In this document: positions 34,583-46,505 of the stretch, one piece after another
Layout of the letters: each line of letters starts with the position of its first letter
Position numbering within the stretch: position 1 is the first letter of the stretch
Source: Isoetes taiwanensis
Taxonomy: Eukaryota > Streptophyta > Lycopodiopsida > Isoetales > Isoetaceae
DNA length: 64,000 nucleotides
Direction: 5' to 3'
Assembly: GCA_021234155.1 (NCBI GenBank)
Contig: JAJEKV010000049.1
Span: forward strand, 9,026,036 to 9,090,035
Notes under the pieces: model-generated
Told to the model about the DNA's origin: nothing
Seen by the model: only the letters and a program-made list of their open reading frames with translations
Database searches by the model: none
Made by a program: the position numbers and the translations under genes

Positions 34583-36153
34583 GTGACGTTCCACATATTT
34601 ATACGCATATTTAAGTATAAATACGCGATTGACACGCCACTATGAATAATTAATGGCACATTAATTATTCATAAGCTAAGGTTAGCTATGTTAATAATTA
34701 AATTATAAAGGTGGAAACCTAACCAAAACCCTAATTCGAATTTAGGGCTTATCCTAATATTAAAAAGGGCTAAAATACCAAATTAGTTAATTTATGACAT
34801 GCCACCTGGCCCAAATCGATTGGGCAAGGTAGGGTTTCCATTTTGGACACCCAAATTAGGGCTTTTGTGCCCCAATTCCAATTGGGAGCAATTGGGGATG
34901 GAGGAGGAGCAGCAAGCAGCCGCGCCCTTCGCTTAGTCGAGATGGAGCAGCCCAAGACCGATTTGACGATTAGTCGGTAGAGGTTACTTTGTTGATTTAT
35001 AGCATAGCACCTCTCTGTGGTGTGTTCTCTCTCTGCTTTCTCTCGTGGTTTACCCGTTAGACTAACCCTTGGTTGATATGGTGAGTATTCTTATCTCTAG
35101 TCTCTCAGACGTGCTTTGGTTGATGGTTTAGTAGTTCTTTGCTTAGTTAGCACTCCTGATATGGGGGATTACGGGGTAGAGACCTCGAGCCCATGTATTG
35201 TAGTATGCTCCTAGATAGAGGCCCTCAGATATTCCCATTAGATGCGGCCTGTGGCACAAGAGCCCACCGGGTCATAGATGCTATGGACCGGCTTAGCACC
35301 GCATAAGGAACACAAGGGTGAAGTGGTTGGCGGGTCCCCGCATCAACATAAAAGGCTCCCCGACTCCTATAGTGAGCTAGGCCCGATAGCCTGGCCACGA
35401 GGGCCGGTATGGGTCCGACACTCCCCGGGTGGGAAGGTGTGATCCGTGATGGGGCACCTTGCACTTTGAGTAGATTTAGGGCGCAGTAAGTCGCACGGAT
35501 GCGGGGGTCGCCGATGCGCACGTATTCTCTAGCTTGCCCATGGAACCACCGGTGGATTCTCGAAGGGGACGCTTCCCCGACCTCCGCCTCATCTGGACGG
35601 ACTTCATGAACCCCGGAGTAGGCCCAAAGACGGGTGATGCCTCAAGCCCACGCGCTCGAAGGCTATAGCGACGCCATAGCATGAATTGACCCATCCGCAA
35701 AGTGTGCAATGTGAGGGCGGATGGAGTGGACAACCCTAGCTGATGTTCTATGCCGCCCAACGCCAAAGTTATACCTCATGCACGATCTCTTGAGGTCGAG
35801 CCGCCGTCCCATCCTCATCTGAGTCCGGAACCGGTAGAACCCGGGTTTGGGGTGTTTTCTTAGGTTTAGATGCATATTCTTTGTCGCTGGTACTTGATGG
35901 ATGTGCCACCCTTCGTGGTGGTTATTTATATATGATTTATGATGTGTGCTAACATGTATTCACGCTTCCGCGACGTAGGAGCCCCATTGAAGGCGTGGGC
36001 CGAATGACCCCTTCGTGTCCTTCTTTCGGGCATCATATTATAGATGGCCTGAAATAGACGGAGGGCCCTGCTCATGGCGAGTTGGTCGCCATGGGAGGGG
36101 AAAGTCCCCGTATGTATACGTCCGAGGGTCGTATATGTTCAGGGAGCGTCACA
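34583..36153 (+). mobile_element. Gypsy-type LTR (right), 1,571 bp, preceded by polypurine tract
   Basis: AAGGTGGGGAGAA precedes TGTGACGTTCCACATATTTA; the end is GGGAGCGTCACA followed by CTACT (36154-36158), the same target site as the left LTR. It is the 3' LTR of an element whose composite span is 26220-36153. Confidence 0.8.
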
Positions 36154-38790
36154 CTACTGATAAAAATGCATGCTCAAATTTGGCAAATGCAACTGAGAGA
36201 GAGGAATCTGTTAATGGAAATTCAATTGAGAGCAGGGAATAAGGAACCTATTAAGCGAATGAGTGCAGCCCTTAGAAAAAAGTCATCTTGTTATCTAGCA
36301 GCTACACTTCAGTACTAACACAGAAAGAGGTTATTTAACTTCTTCAGAGCTAAAAAAGGCACATATGTAGAAAATATCATACCACTAGAGGCGCATGTCA
36401 ATCTGCTGCCCGTCCAACTGTTGGGAAATTGCTGGAACAATATGCATCATGAACTCCTTGCATAACAATGAATCTAGAGGTAAACCATAAACTCTTGTAA
36501 ATTTCGACCACCTTGTGGTGGTTCAACGGGAAAGATCAAATACCTGAAGGTGTTCCGGAATTCAGGTTAGGGCTATGGATATCAAAAGAAAATTGGAGAC
36601 GGAAAAATCAGAGATGTAATTCCTTTGCAAATTAAAAATTGCAGTTTTCTGCCATAAAGTTGAAAATAAAAAAGAAAAAAAACTGAAAGAACTTACAAGT
36701 TGAGGGATGAGTCTCTTGTGGCTCTGTGGCCTTGCACGCCTTAGGAACCATGAGTAAAACTTGAACATAAGGCAAGAACTCTCCTCTAATTTTAGGCAAT
36801 ATTGAGTATTCAAATTTGACGGTTTTCAAATGAGCATGGTCTCTTTCTTTTGAAAGAAATATCTTTTTTTATTCAAGCCCAGCTTTTACTTGAAATATCA
36901 TGCATACACTCCTCGAGCCGTGCAGTCTGTCACAACACTTGTTTTTAAAAATAGAATAAATTTTTTATGCAATAATAATAAAACACTAAAGGTTGTGTTT
37001 TATTGAAATGTTAGATTGTTATCCGGTTTTTGTGGCTTGATGTAATGGTGCATGTGGTTGGAACGTTCGTTGTGCCTTTGATGGCTATCGTACTTAAATG
37101 TAGATTCTCCAGAGATGCACATGGAATCCCTTATATATGGCTCTCCACATCCCCCCGAATTGGATTTTCAATTTGCGATTGAATTTCATCATCTTTATAA
37201 TTGCACGAATATTGCATGTGACTCAAGATACGAGGAAAAAATAAACGCTGCATAGTGCAACAATAGTAATGCGTGTCACTTTATAAAAAATAAATTAAAC
37301 TCTATCATAGTTGCTAATAAACCACGTTGGATTGCACGCATATTGATTTTACTTTGATTGCTATGTATGTGAATTTCTACCCTATGTAATGCAAGCCACC
37401 GAGAACAATAAACTATCTAGAACAAATTCTCGACAAACATTATCTTATAACTTCTCTTGTCACCACTCATGGCCTTATGAGGTAACACTACTAGCATTGC
37501 TAACTGTAAGAACAATCATAATATAAGGTCCTTATATATCCAAATTCCAACACATCTCTCAATGTTATTTTTCAATTTCACCATGCATTTCATCGAGTGT
37601 TCAACCATCATTCTTCTCTTTTAAAAGCTTGCATATGAACATTGTTATTACATGCCACTGAATTTGCTTTTACATATGCCAAGAGGAGTTCTTGCTATAT
37701 ATCAAGGGGTTGAGCGAAGCATTGACCCCTGTAGTTGACTGAATGCTGATCTAGGGGTTATGAAGGGTATTGCCCCGTTGAAGAAGAAGGCAAAACACCT
37801 CTTATTTGACAGGTCCATGGGTTTCAAAAAACAAGAGCTTATTCAAGTGAAAAATGCTGTTAAAACTTAGTAGCATCTCAGATAATACAAGCATAGCCAT
37901 TCTCAACATAAACTCCATCTAGGTCTTACCATAGGCAATCAAGATAAGTGATTACCCAATTTCTTGCATCTGCAGCTCCAAAAAATTTGGGACAGTCCGA
38001 TAGCAATCTCTAAGCACTTCTGGCTTACTCAATTCATATAGCCAATTTCGGCCTGGTATCCTTTTCCTTCACGGTTTGGATCTTCTGTCAATTCGGCTTT
38101 TATAGATCTACCACTTGAATCCGTCTGATCGATCCAACATCTTCTGTGCTAAGTCATCCAGAGAACGCCACTAAAAAAAAAGGCTTTTACAAAGGACGAT
38201 AAAATTAAGGGATTGAAGACACATGATTGGCACAAATTTTTACAAGTTTATCTTGCTATATCATGCATTTAATTTTTAAACATGCAAACTAATGTCCCAT
38301 TTTTGTGGGTGCAGCATCTTCTTCCTTGTGTTATTGAAAATTATCTTACATTATTAGTACGTACAATCATTTATAGACTTGGAAAGTTCTCTAGAAACTC
38401 TAAAAGGATTGCACCTTGCCGCTTGCCGCTTGCGCTCAAGGGCCCATGGCCCGTTCTAGCTCATGTGAGAACTTGTTGAGGGGGTAGCAGAGTCTGATCT
38501 CATACATCAGCACGCCTCTTGCAGGCCCGACGATTTCCTTGGAAGGTAAGCTTTTGTTCTAGACACTGAATTTACTTTACTCTGCCATCTTGAAAGCAGC
38601 TACCCCACAGTCATCTCCCTCCTCTTGCCCAAAATTCTACATTGATGCTAAGACTCTCGAGAGCGCATGCATTGATGACAGGGTGCAAACAGAGGCTCAT
38701 GGGAATACCGATGTGAGATGACAGATAAAGATCATGGTGGCACGCAAGAGCAGGATCATAGTGGCATGCAGGAGCACGTAGGCGGCAGAA
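36154..38790 (+). repeat. Repeat Y copy C, no gene
   Basis: Near-identical to 21807-24560 apart from small differences and absence of the LINE 3' fragment. Only short incidental frames. Confidence 0.75.
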
Positions 38791-39117
38791 TTCACTCCGA
38801 CAGCGGTGGACATAAACTTGAATTTGCGCATTGTGGATGTGCCAGAGCCAAGTCCCGCCTTGGATGCAGAACATGCAGCTAACTTGTTCACAGATGTTAT
38901 GCACATTCAGAGGCCTGCCATTGTTACAGCTGTAGGGTTGGGGCTCAAAGGCCAGATCGACCCCACCATATCGTCGTGCAGTTCAATAGCACAGAGGACA
39001 GGCTGTATATCCTTCAAACCAGAAGTCATCTAAAAGACACCCAGTTCTCAGTTCAGGAGGATCTCTCTCCGCTCCAGCTGTCGAGACGATGCCAAGAATT
39101 GTGTAAGATGCGAGAGG
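38791..39117 (+). pseudogene. LINE ORF1 fragment, second copy
   Basis: Copy of 24580-24896; a partial frame reads VDVPEPSPALDAEHAANLF and AIVTAVGLGLKGQ, a segment shortened in the other copy. It is cut at 39118 by the long inverted-repeat element and resumes at 40921. Confidence 0.5.
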
Positions 39118-39541
39118 CATTAGGGTTTTTTTGAGATTAAAGAAAGGGCCTCCAAAATATGTCAACTAAGCCAAATGAAGATAAATGAACTACCAATCAG
39201 AAATCAGAGCCTGACCGGTCTAGTCAGCAAAACTGTTATAACTAACTCACTGGATCACATTTTCTAGCATAACTATTGATAGAAAAGTCCAAATGAGCTC
39301 TCGTTTAGTGCAATAGATAGATCTCATTGAGATCTTTCCAATCTTAGTTATTTTGTACGTATTCTAAATGAGGTGCACCCTGGACTACCACAGTCATCGG
39401 ATCTGTCAATCCTACGGCCCAGACTGTATGTTGAAGCCTTGGGGACGCCTATGATTTTAAGATGTCAAATACGAGTTTGCCTAAGGTTTTGATAGTATAT
39501 TGAGTCTCTATACGGTTTCGCTTAAGTTTTTAGAATATGAA

Positions 39542-39862
39542 GGGTAAAAGCATGTTAGGGTGTCCCTTAAAAAGTATTATTTAGTGACCAAAAAAGTACC
39601 TAAAAAGGTACCCAGGACTGGGTACTGGGTACTTGTGTAATATCTCAATAAAAGGTACACTCTAGAACTTTTATATATATTTTGGTCTCCAGTAGCATTA
39701 TCTTTATCTTAACTTTGAATATTAATGCGTCCTTGACTTTTATTTTGGACTTTTGTACTAGTTTTAATGAAAATAAAAATGAGAAAGTACCCAGTTCTGA
39801 AGTACCTAGTGTATGTACTTTTGCAGGTTCCAAAAGTGGTACACCCTAACATGCTTTTACCC
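39542..39862. mobile_element. MITE copy 1, 321 bp, TSD TGAA
   Basis: Ends GGGTAAAAGCATGTTAGGG and CCCTAACATGCTTTTACCC; TGAA flanks both sides (39538-39541 and 39863-39866). Internal features include GTACCCAGGACTGGGTACT-like palindromic bits. The TIR start is shared with the 11.7-kb element. Confidence 0.88.
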
Positions 39863-40000
39863 TGAAATACGGGGATTCGAACCTCTACCAAAATAACTCA
39901 ATGTCCTAATAAGACTACTTTAACCAATCTAACCAGTAAGCTAATGTGACTATTTTTTATCTTAAATCTGTGTTTTTTTTTATAATAACCCATTGAATTG

Positions 40001-40369
40001 CGGGGATAGGTTCTGTACGTATGAAATTATTTTTTCAGACGTATAAAGTCCAAAAATACGTATTTTTGGGAAAAATACGTATTTTTCGTATTTTATACTC
40101 GCCGTGGGGAAAAATTTCGCGTAAACCGAAACCTTTTTTTTACGCATGAAACTTTTCGCTGCGTAAAGCAAAACCTTCAGTTAAACTTTTACGAAAATTC
40201 CAAAAAAAAAAAGAATTCGTTGGAAGCGAACCTTCCCACGTTTCGCTGCGTTTTTCAGCGAAGCGAAAACCGCATTTAAACTTAAAAAAAAAAAAATTTG
40301 GCGTAAAGCGAAACCTTCAGCTTTAAACTTGCGAAAATATGTTTAAAACTAAAGGTTCGCTTTACGCCG

Positions 40370-40406
<37 letters not shown>

Positions 40407-40540
40407 GTTTCGTTTAAATTTTTTCGACGCCGGAATTTTTTTTGGACGTATTTTTGACGTATTAAACGTCAAATTTGTGCCGTATCAAATGAAAAATACG
40501 TATTACGTATAAAATGTATACAGTATTGAACCTATCCCTG
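40001..40540. mobile_element. hAT-like non-autonomous element, 540 bp, 8-bp TSD
   Basis: TTGAATTG flanks at 39993-40000 and 40541-40548. Termini CGGGGATAGGTTC and GAACCTATCCCTG are inverted repeats close to the hAT CAGGG consensus. The interior is A/T-rich, with internal inverted repeats built on GCGTAAAGCGAAACC and a 25-base T run. Confidence 0.8.
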
Positions 40541-40920
40541 TTGAATTGTTTTAGGGATATGGTCTATGGTTATATCAAATCCCCCCTGGAACCCCCTGTT
40601 ATTTTGTTACATATTTTAACCATTTATGATTGTCAAAACTCCAAAAAATATGGTTTTTACCATTTTTTACTATCCTACGGGGCTAAAAGATATGCAAACC
40701 ACCCAAGGTTAGAAAGATCTCAATGAGATCTATCTATTGCACCAAACAAGAGCCCATTTGGACTTTTCTATCAACACTTATGCTAGAAAATGTGATCGAG
40801 TGAGTTAGTTATAACTGTTTTGCTGACTGGATTACCAGTTCTGTTTTCTGATTGGTAGTTCATATAGCTTAGTCAGCAGTTCTTAGAAGGCCCTTTTATG
40901 ATCTCAAAAAATCCCTAATG

Positions 40921-41227
40921 CTAGGCTATAGCGAAAGTGGGCAGTGTACCTAGGAGGCACAGCTATCATCCAAGACCAGTGGCCTCAGAACCCATAGTTT
41001 GGTTATCTTTAGCTTGTGTGCATGTTCTTAGCCACTTATTATTATTTTGGTTGTGTTTTTGTTATGTTCATATTCTTTATTTCTTTTGTTACTGTGCTCG
41101 GGCTTATGCCCCATCTTTTGTATTGGGTTCCATAATCCGATTGGGTTTTCGTGGACGTTAAAATGTCTGTCTGTCTGTCCGTCCGTCGATCCGTCCGTCC
41201 GTCCGTCCGTCCATCTGTCTGTCTGTG
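40921..41227 (+). mobile_element. LINE 3' UTR with GTCT/GTCC tail, second copy
   Basis: Resumes the LINE remnant interrupted at 39117 and ends TTTTCGTGGACGTTAAAAT, then GTCT, GTCC and GTCT repeats (41165-41227). Same 3' end as 24907-25177 but with a different microsatellite composition. Confidence 0.75.
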
Positions 41228-41228
41228 T

Positions 41229-41973
41229 TTCATTAAAGGAAATTAATGTGGAAGACATTCCTGCAATAGAAGTCGACATTGTAGAGACTTTGTATATGCT
41301 TGAGACGATTCTCCCGACCAGTTTCTTTGACCTATAACTAAGTACAAAGCACTCATAGATTATGACTTTGAAATATAAGATGATTGATGTTTATGTGCTA
41401 GGTGCATCTATTGTTACATTTGCCACAAGAAATCATGCTTGTTGGTCCAGGTCCATCTAGATGAATGTTATTTCTGGAGAGATACATGAAAGTCTTGAAA
41501 GGATTTGCGCAAATGGCAAATCCCGAAGGTTGTATTGCTGAGGGGCATTTGGTACAACAGACATTATTTTTCGTCACTGAAGCTATGACCTCAATACATC
41601 CTAGTGCATCTAGAATATGGAAAAAAGATGTTGAAGAAGAGCTAGAAGGTGAATTGCTACAAGGATTGGGTAAGAAAGAACAAAAGGTAAGTGATGAAGA
41701 ATGTTTTGCCGTCAATAGGCTTATCATTAACAATACTGAAAGCCTTGGACAATAGCATGAATTATGAGAAGGCTCGTGATGAAATGAAAAAGGCTAGAGA
41801 AGCATATGCACGGGAAAATAGAGTGTCTCGAAGAGGAACATTTAGGTATCTGGATCACCTAGAGGATTTACCTTCATCGATGCCAAATTGGTGGTTGGTC
41901 CAGGAGATGGACAAAGCAAAGGAGAAAGACGAGAAGATATCCACCGATGACTTCAACATTGCTTTAGGTTGTG

Positions 41974-41977
<4 letters not shown>
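41229..41977 (+). pseudogene. CACTA (En/Spm) transposase fragment, DUF4218-like part
   Basis: Frames read HLPQEIMLVGP, then MLFLERYMKVLKGFAQMANP, EGCIAEGHLVQQTLFF: the P-F-E-R-Y/F-M-x-x-L-K...PEGxIAEGY signature of DUF4218 in CACTA tnp2 proteins. A charged region (KARDEMKKAREAYAREN) and NWWLVQEMDKAKEKDEK follow in shifted frames. The gene is interrupted by a SINE at 41978 and by copia at 42565, and resumes at 48342. No intact frame. Confidence 0.7.
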
Positions 41978-42011
<34 letters not shown>

Positions 42012-42236
42012 TATTTTAACGTCAGGCCATTAGGCAGCATCGAACTGGACATGTGACCACACACCACACTACATTGCTTGGTTGGGCCCTACCCCCAACC
42101 ACTTTACATTGCGTCGGTGATTTTTGACACCTAACAGTTCAGAGTACGATTCTGGTCGATTTTGAACTCGAGACCTATAGTTTCTAGACCTAATGTGTTA
42201 CCACTAGACTACTGACGAAGGTAACAGTCGTCCTAT
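41978..42236 (-). mobile_element. tRNA-derived SINE with (TATC)n tail
   Basis: Minus strand: TAGTCTAGTGGTAACACATT (A box), GGTCTCGAGTTCAAAATCG (B box), a body with CAATGTAAAGTGGTTGGGGG, and 3' end GCCTGACGTTAAAATAC followed by TATC repeats (41978-42011). The body and 3' end match the SINE at 57966. It is inserted in the CACTA gene. Confidence 0.7.
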
Positions 42237-42559
42237 AGAGCTTTTATTCTTATTTATATAATTTAGAGATATCAATCTAACATGTATATTGTTTGGAACT
42301 ACGAGCAATGTTTTCCAATATGTGTTTCAATTTGAAACTATAAGTAATGTTTCTTCTTCTCATTTGCAGATAAGATATCATTCTTCAATGTGGGCATATG
42401 GACGACACTTTCATATTAAGAAAGTTGAGAAATCGTGTCACTTTTGACTCTGGAATAATCGCTTCTTTTCTTCAAATGAGTCAATGCAGTGCGAGGGACA
42501 TTCTATTGATGGCAATGTGGATTATGTTGGAGTGATCACCAAAATATGGATTTGAACTT
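42237..42559 (+). pseudogene. CACTA gene remnant between SINE and copia
   Basis: This short stretch lies between two insertions. The last part (AATGTGGATTATGTTGGAGTGATCACC, about 42515) would read NVDYVGVITKI and lead into the DUF4216-like segment that resumes at 48342. Frames are broken. Confidence 0.4.
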
Positions 42560-42564
42560 TCGTT

Positions 42565-43162
42565 TGAGAAATTTAAGCACTTGTTAATGCAACTTAATCA
42601 CTTGAAGTAGCAATATTGAATTAATTTTCCTTCAAATTTCAACACAACTTAGTAAGCTTAAATGAACACTTTGCTTTAACAAGACAATCAATAATTCGAA
42701 TAATACCATAGAGTATATTATTTGATGTCATTTCCAATAACTTACTGCAGTGAAATAAGATCAATCTTTCCACAACAAAATTGACTTCGTCAGTAAACCA
42801 AATTGTGTGTGGACGATTCCGTTTTCTTCCCTGTGTGTAGTTCTTCAGGTTGGCTCACATTATATTTGCAGTAGTCGACCGACAAGGCTTCATTTCCAGA
42901 TGGGATAGACTCCACCGATCCAAGTTTCCTGTTTATCGAATTATCCCACAGGCTAACATGCACGAATGGGATTTTGACCCATTGACCATAAATTCAATGG
43001 TCTCGACCATTTAAGTTTGTTTTTGTCTTCAACCTCAATACAAGAACTTAGACATTAGGGTTAAAGAAAATAAATGCAAACTTACAGGCCATTCTGCAAC
43101 CTGCTTGAGAAATGAAGTTATCCATGGAAGAAGTATTTATGCAATGACCTCAAACTCCAACA
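42565..43162 (-). repeat. Copia 3' LTR
   Basis: TGAGAAATTTAAG ... CTCCAACA on the plus strand (TG...CA on both readings), matched by 47411-48336. Confidence 0.9.
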
Positions 43163-43183
43163 CTCCTTCATTGCATAAATAAT

Positions 43184-46100
43184 GTACCTTCAAACTCTTT
43201 TGAAACTTTGTGAATTTATTCTCAAGAAGACCTTTGGTAAAGATATCTGCAATTTGGTTTTTCAGTACTGACATACCTCATTTAAATATTTCCTCTGGCT
43301 GCTTGATCTCTAATATAGTGCATGCTCAACTCTATGTGCTTTGTTCTCTCATGTTCAACAGCATTCTTAACAATTGCCATACAACTCTGGCTATCTGAGT
43401 AAATGACAGTGGCACCAATCTGTTTAACATTTAGCTCGTCCAATAATCTCCTAAGCCAGATTATTTCCCTAGAAAGAAGGCATGAAGCAGCATATTCAGC
43501 TTCAGCTGAAGATAATGCAATTGCTGACTGTTTTTTGGTTCTCCATGTGATGGCACCACCTGCAAGATAAATTACATATCTAGTGGTAGACTTTCTTCCT
43601 GTTTGGTCCCCTATCCAGTCAGCATCTGAATAAGCATGCATTTGTAGATCATCATTATCAAAGGTTATGCCAAAATCTTGTGTTCCTTTCAGATATTTCA
43701 ACACCCTTTTGGCTGCCAGCCAATGCATTTTGCAGGGATTACTACATCTTCTGCTAAGGATATTAACTGCATAACATATGTCAGGCCTGGTATTGTTGCT
43801 TAAGTACAAAAGACACCCTATTAATGCACGGTATGGTACCTGTTCCATGTACTTAAGCTCTGCTGTAGTTGCTTCAATATTATCAGTCAGACTATGACCT
43901 GGCACCATTGGGGTTTTGACTGTACTAGCATCCTCCATATTAAATTTCTTCAACATATTCTCTATGTGTCCTCTTTGTTTCAACTAGTATTTTATTTTTT
44001 CTGTCCCTTACAACCTCAATGCCCAAAATTTTTTGCAAAGGACCTAAATCTGTCATTTTAAACCTGTGTTTTAGAACATTCTTGCAAGCATTTAAAACTT
44101 TAATAGAGTTTGCCATCATGATGCAATCATCCACATACAAGGCTATAATGCAGAATTCATCCTCTATTCTGTATCTATATAGATTGCCATCATTTTGTAA
44201 CTTTTCAAAACCTTGCTCCCTAAGAAAAGTATCCATACAAAGATACCATTCCCTTGGAACTTGTTTCAGCCCATATACTGCCCTGTTTAATTTCCAAACC
44301 AAGTTTTCCCCTTGTTCAAATCCAGGTGCCTGTTTCATGAATATATCTTCTTCTAGCACAGCATTCAAAAAGGCAGTCTTAACATCCATATGATGTATTT
44401 CACAATCTAGTGCATTTGCCAAACTTAAAAGGACTCTTATGCTTGTGAGTTTAACTATTGGAGAGTATGTTTCATCATAGTCTTGGCCCTGTTTTTGAGT
44501 AAATCCTTGTGCAACCAGTCGAGCCTTATATTTCTTTGATCCATCTGTATTTGTCTAAAATCCATTTGCTACCAATAACATTCTGACTAGCAGGTTGTTC
44601 AACAACATCATAGGTGTGAGTGTCTACAAAGGAATTCAATTCATCATTCATAGCATTTTTCCATTCTTGTGCATTTACACTTTCCAAAGCCTGCTCAACT
44701 GTTCTAGGTATTTCAACATCTTCTAGTATTGCCATAATTTGTTCAATTTCATCAGTTTCTTGCACTTGTTCTAGTCTTTTACTTCCACCTAACTCAGTTC
44801 TTCCATAAGCCTCTTGGTCAAATTTGACCTCATCCAGAAGTCTTTGTGCTTCAGTTCTTCTTTTCCTTATCTTTTTCTCAGGTATTTTATTGTCTTCAGC
44901 AATTTCCTGCTCTACAGGTTCATTTTCAGCCCTATGAACTTGGGGTACAACTTCAACTTTTTTATTTTCACTATTATTCTCCTCCTCCTCTTCATCATCA
45001 AGCTGATCAGCTGTTATCTCTAAAGGCTTGTCAACAGTAACCTCTTTTGTAATTTGGTGTCTTTGGTTGTAAAGTACATCTTCACAAAATACCACATCCC
45101 TGCTAATGATTATGTTTTTATTTTCTGGAGTGAATATTCTGTAACCTTTAGAGTGACTGTCATAGCCTACTAAGAAGCCAATTTCAGCCTTATCATCTAG
45201 CTTTTTTCTCAGCTCATCTGGTTTATGCACATAAGCCAAACATCCATACACTTTAAACTTTTCATAATTGATTTCTGAATTTTCTCCATGCCACATTAGA
45301 TCAGGAATATTTCCTTGCAAGCTTGAGGAGGGAAGTTTATTTTGTATGATGTTAGCAGTTAGCAAAGCTTCTTCCCACAAATAGTTGGGTAATCCACTAT
45401 TCTTAATCATTGATCTAACTGCATTCATCAAAGTTCTGTTCCTTCTTTCTGCCACACCATTCTGCTGAGGACTGTACCTACATGTCAGCTGCCTTCTAAT
45501 GCCATTAGCAATACAAAAACTTTTAAATTTGGCTGAAAGGTATTCTCCTCCTCTATCTGACCTTATGCATTTTAATTTCTTTCTTGTTTGCCTTTCACAT
45601 TCTGCTACATATTGTTTGAAGGCTACCAGTGCTTGAGATTTATTGTGAAGCAGATAACATTTGCATTTCCTAGTGTAATCATCAATAAATGTGATGAAAT
45701 ACCTTTTGTTAGTTCTGCCTCTGATGTTTAATGGTCCACACAAATCAGTGTGCACTAGCTCAAGAACCTCCTTAGTTTTCTTGTTTGATTTATGAAAAGG
45801 CAACCTATGTAGTTTGCCTAACATGCATCCTTCACAAATATGTCCCTTTTCTCCACTTTCATATTTAATAAGGCCTTTCTTTGCCAACAACTTCAGATTA
45901 TTTGAGTGTGTATGAGCCAATCGATTATGCCATAATTCAAAATCAGAAAGCATAAGTATTTTGCAATCACTTTCATGTTCTAGCTGAAATAGTCTACCCA
46001 CACGTTTGGCATGAAATTTGATTTCATTATTCAACCAAATATTACATCCAGTATCATCAAATACAACTCTATATCCCAAATCAACCAGCTGGCTAACAGA

Positions 46101-46505
46101 AATCAAGTTCTTGATAATTCCAGGCACACACAAAACATTTTTAATATCTACTAAATTTCCTTGCATATCCCATAACTGCAATAATCCTCTTCCTTCAATC
46201 CTTTGCAAGGCTCCATTTCCAACTTGAACATTTCTAGCTTCTCCTTGTTCTAGATTTTTGAGTATCTCAGCAGAGTGGACTACTGATCTTTCAGCTCCAC
46301 TATCAACTACAAGAGCATGAGATAATTTGTTAGTATTTGATTTATTCTCAAGGACTAAATTTAACAAATTTACCTCATCTTCATCTATAGTTTTTGATCC
46401 TTCTCCATGCTCTTGTGTTATAAATGCCCCTGCAGATCTCCTTCCTCCTCCTTGACCTCTTGCTACATTTCTGCCCCTATGAGAAGTGCCTCTTCCTCTT
46501 CCAAA
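43184..46505 (-). pseudogene. Copia pol: protease, integrase, reverse transcriptase, RNase H
   Basis: Continues in phase from gag past a TAG (46506-46508). Protease DSGAERSVVHS; GAG-pre-integrase ELWHNRLAH and CEGCMLGKLHRLPF; integrase HTDLCGPL, DDYTRK and YSPQQNGVAERRNR; RT MDVKTAFLNAVLEE and LYVDDCIMMA; RNase H SDSQSCMAIVKN. One-base frameshifts occur near 44560 (before GSKKYKARLVAQGF), near 43990 (before LKQRGHIENMLKKF) and near 43240 (before QIADIFTKGLLENKF). A TAA at 43282 replaces a codon before MRYVSTEK. Apart from these the polyprotein is full length, so it is a recently inactivated copy. Confidence 0.88.

Larger units (their letters stand above)
39118..40920. mobile_element. Foldback-type element with long terminal inverted repeats
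   Basis: Ends CATTAGGGTTTTTTTGAGAT and ATCTCAAAAAATCCCTAATG. The inverted similarity extends over roughly 230 bases (both arms share CAGCAAAACNGTTATAACTA and CACATTTTCTAGCATAA). The empty site is preserved at 24890-24897 (GAGAGGCTAGGC). The target duplication is at most 2 bp (GC). No transposase inside. It contains two further insertions (39542-39862 and 40001-40540). Confidence 0.75.

Noticed and set aside
41028-41279. Arg/Thr/Asp-repeat frame (RTDGRTDG)
   Set aside because: Translation of the GTCT/GTCC microsatellite tail of a LINE.
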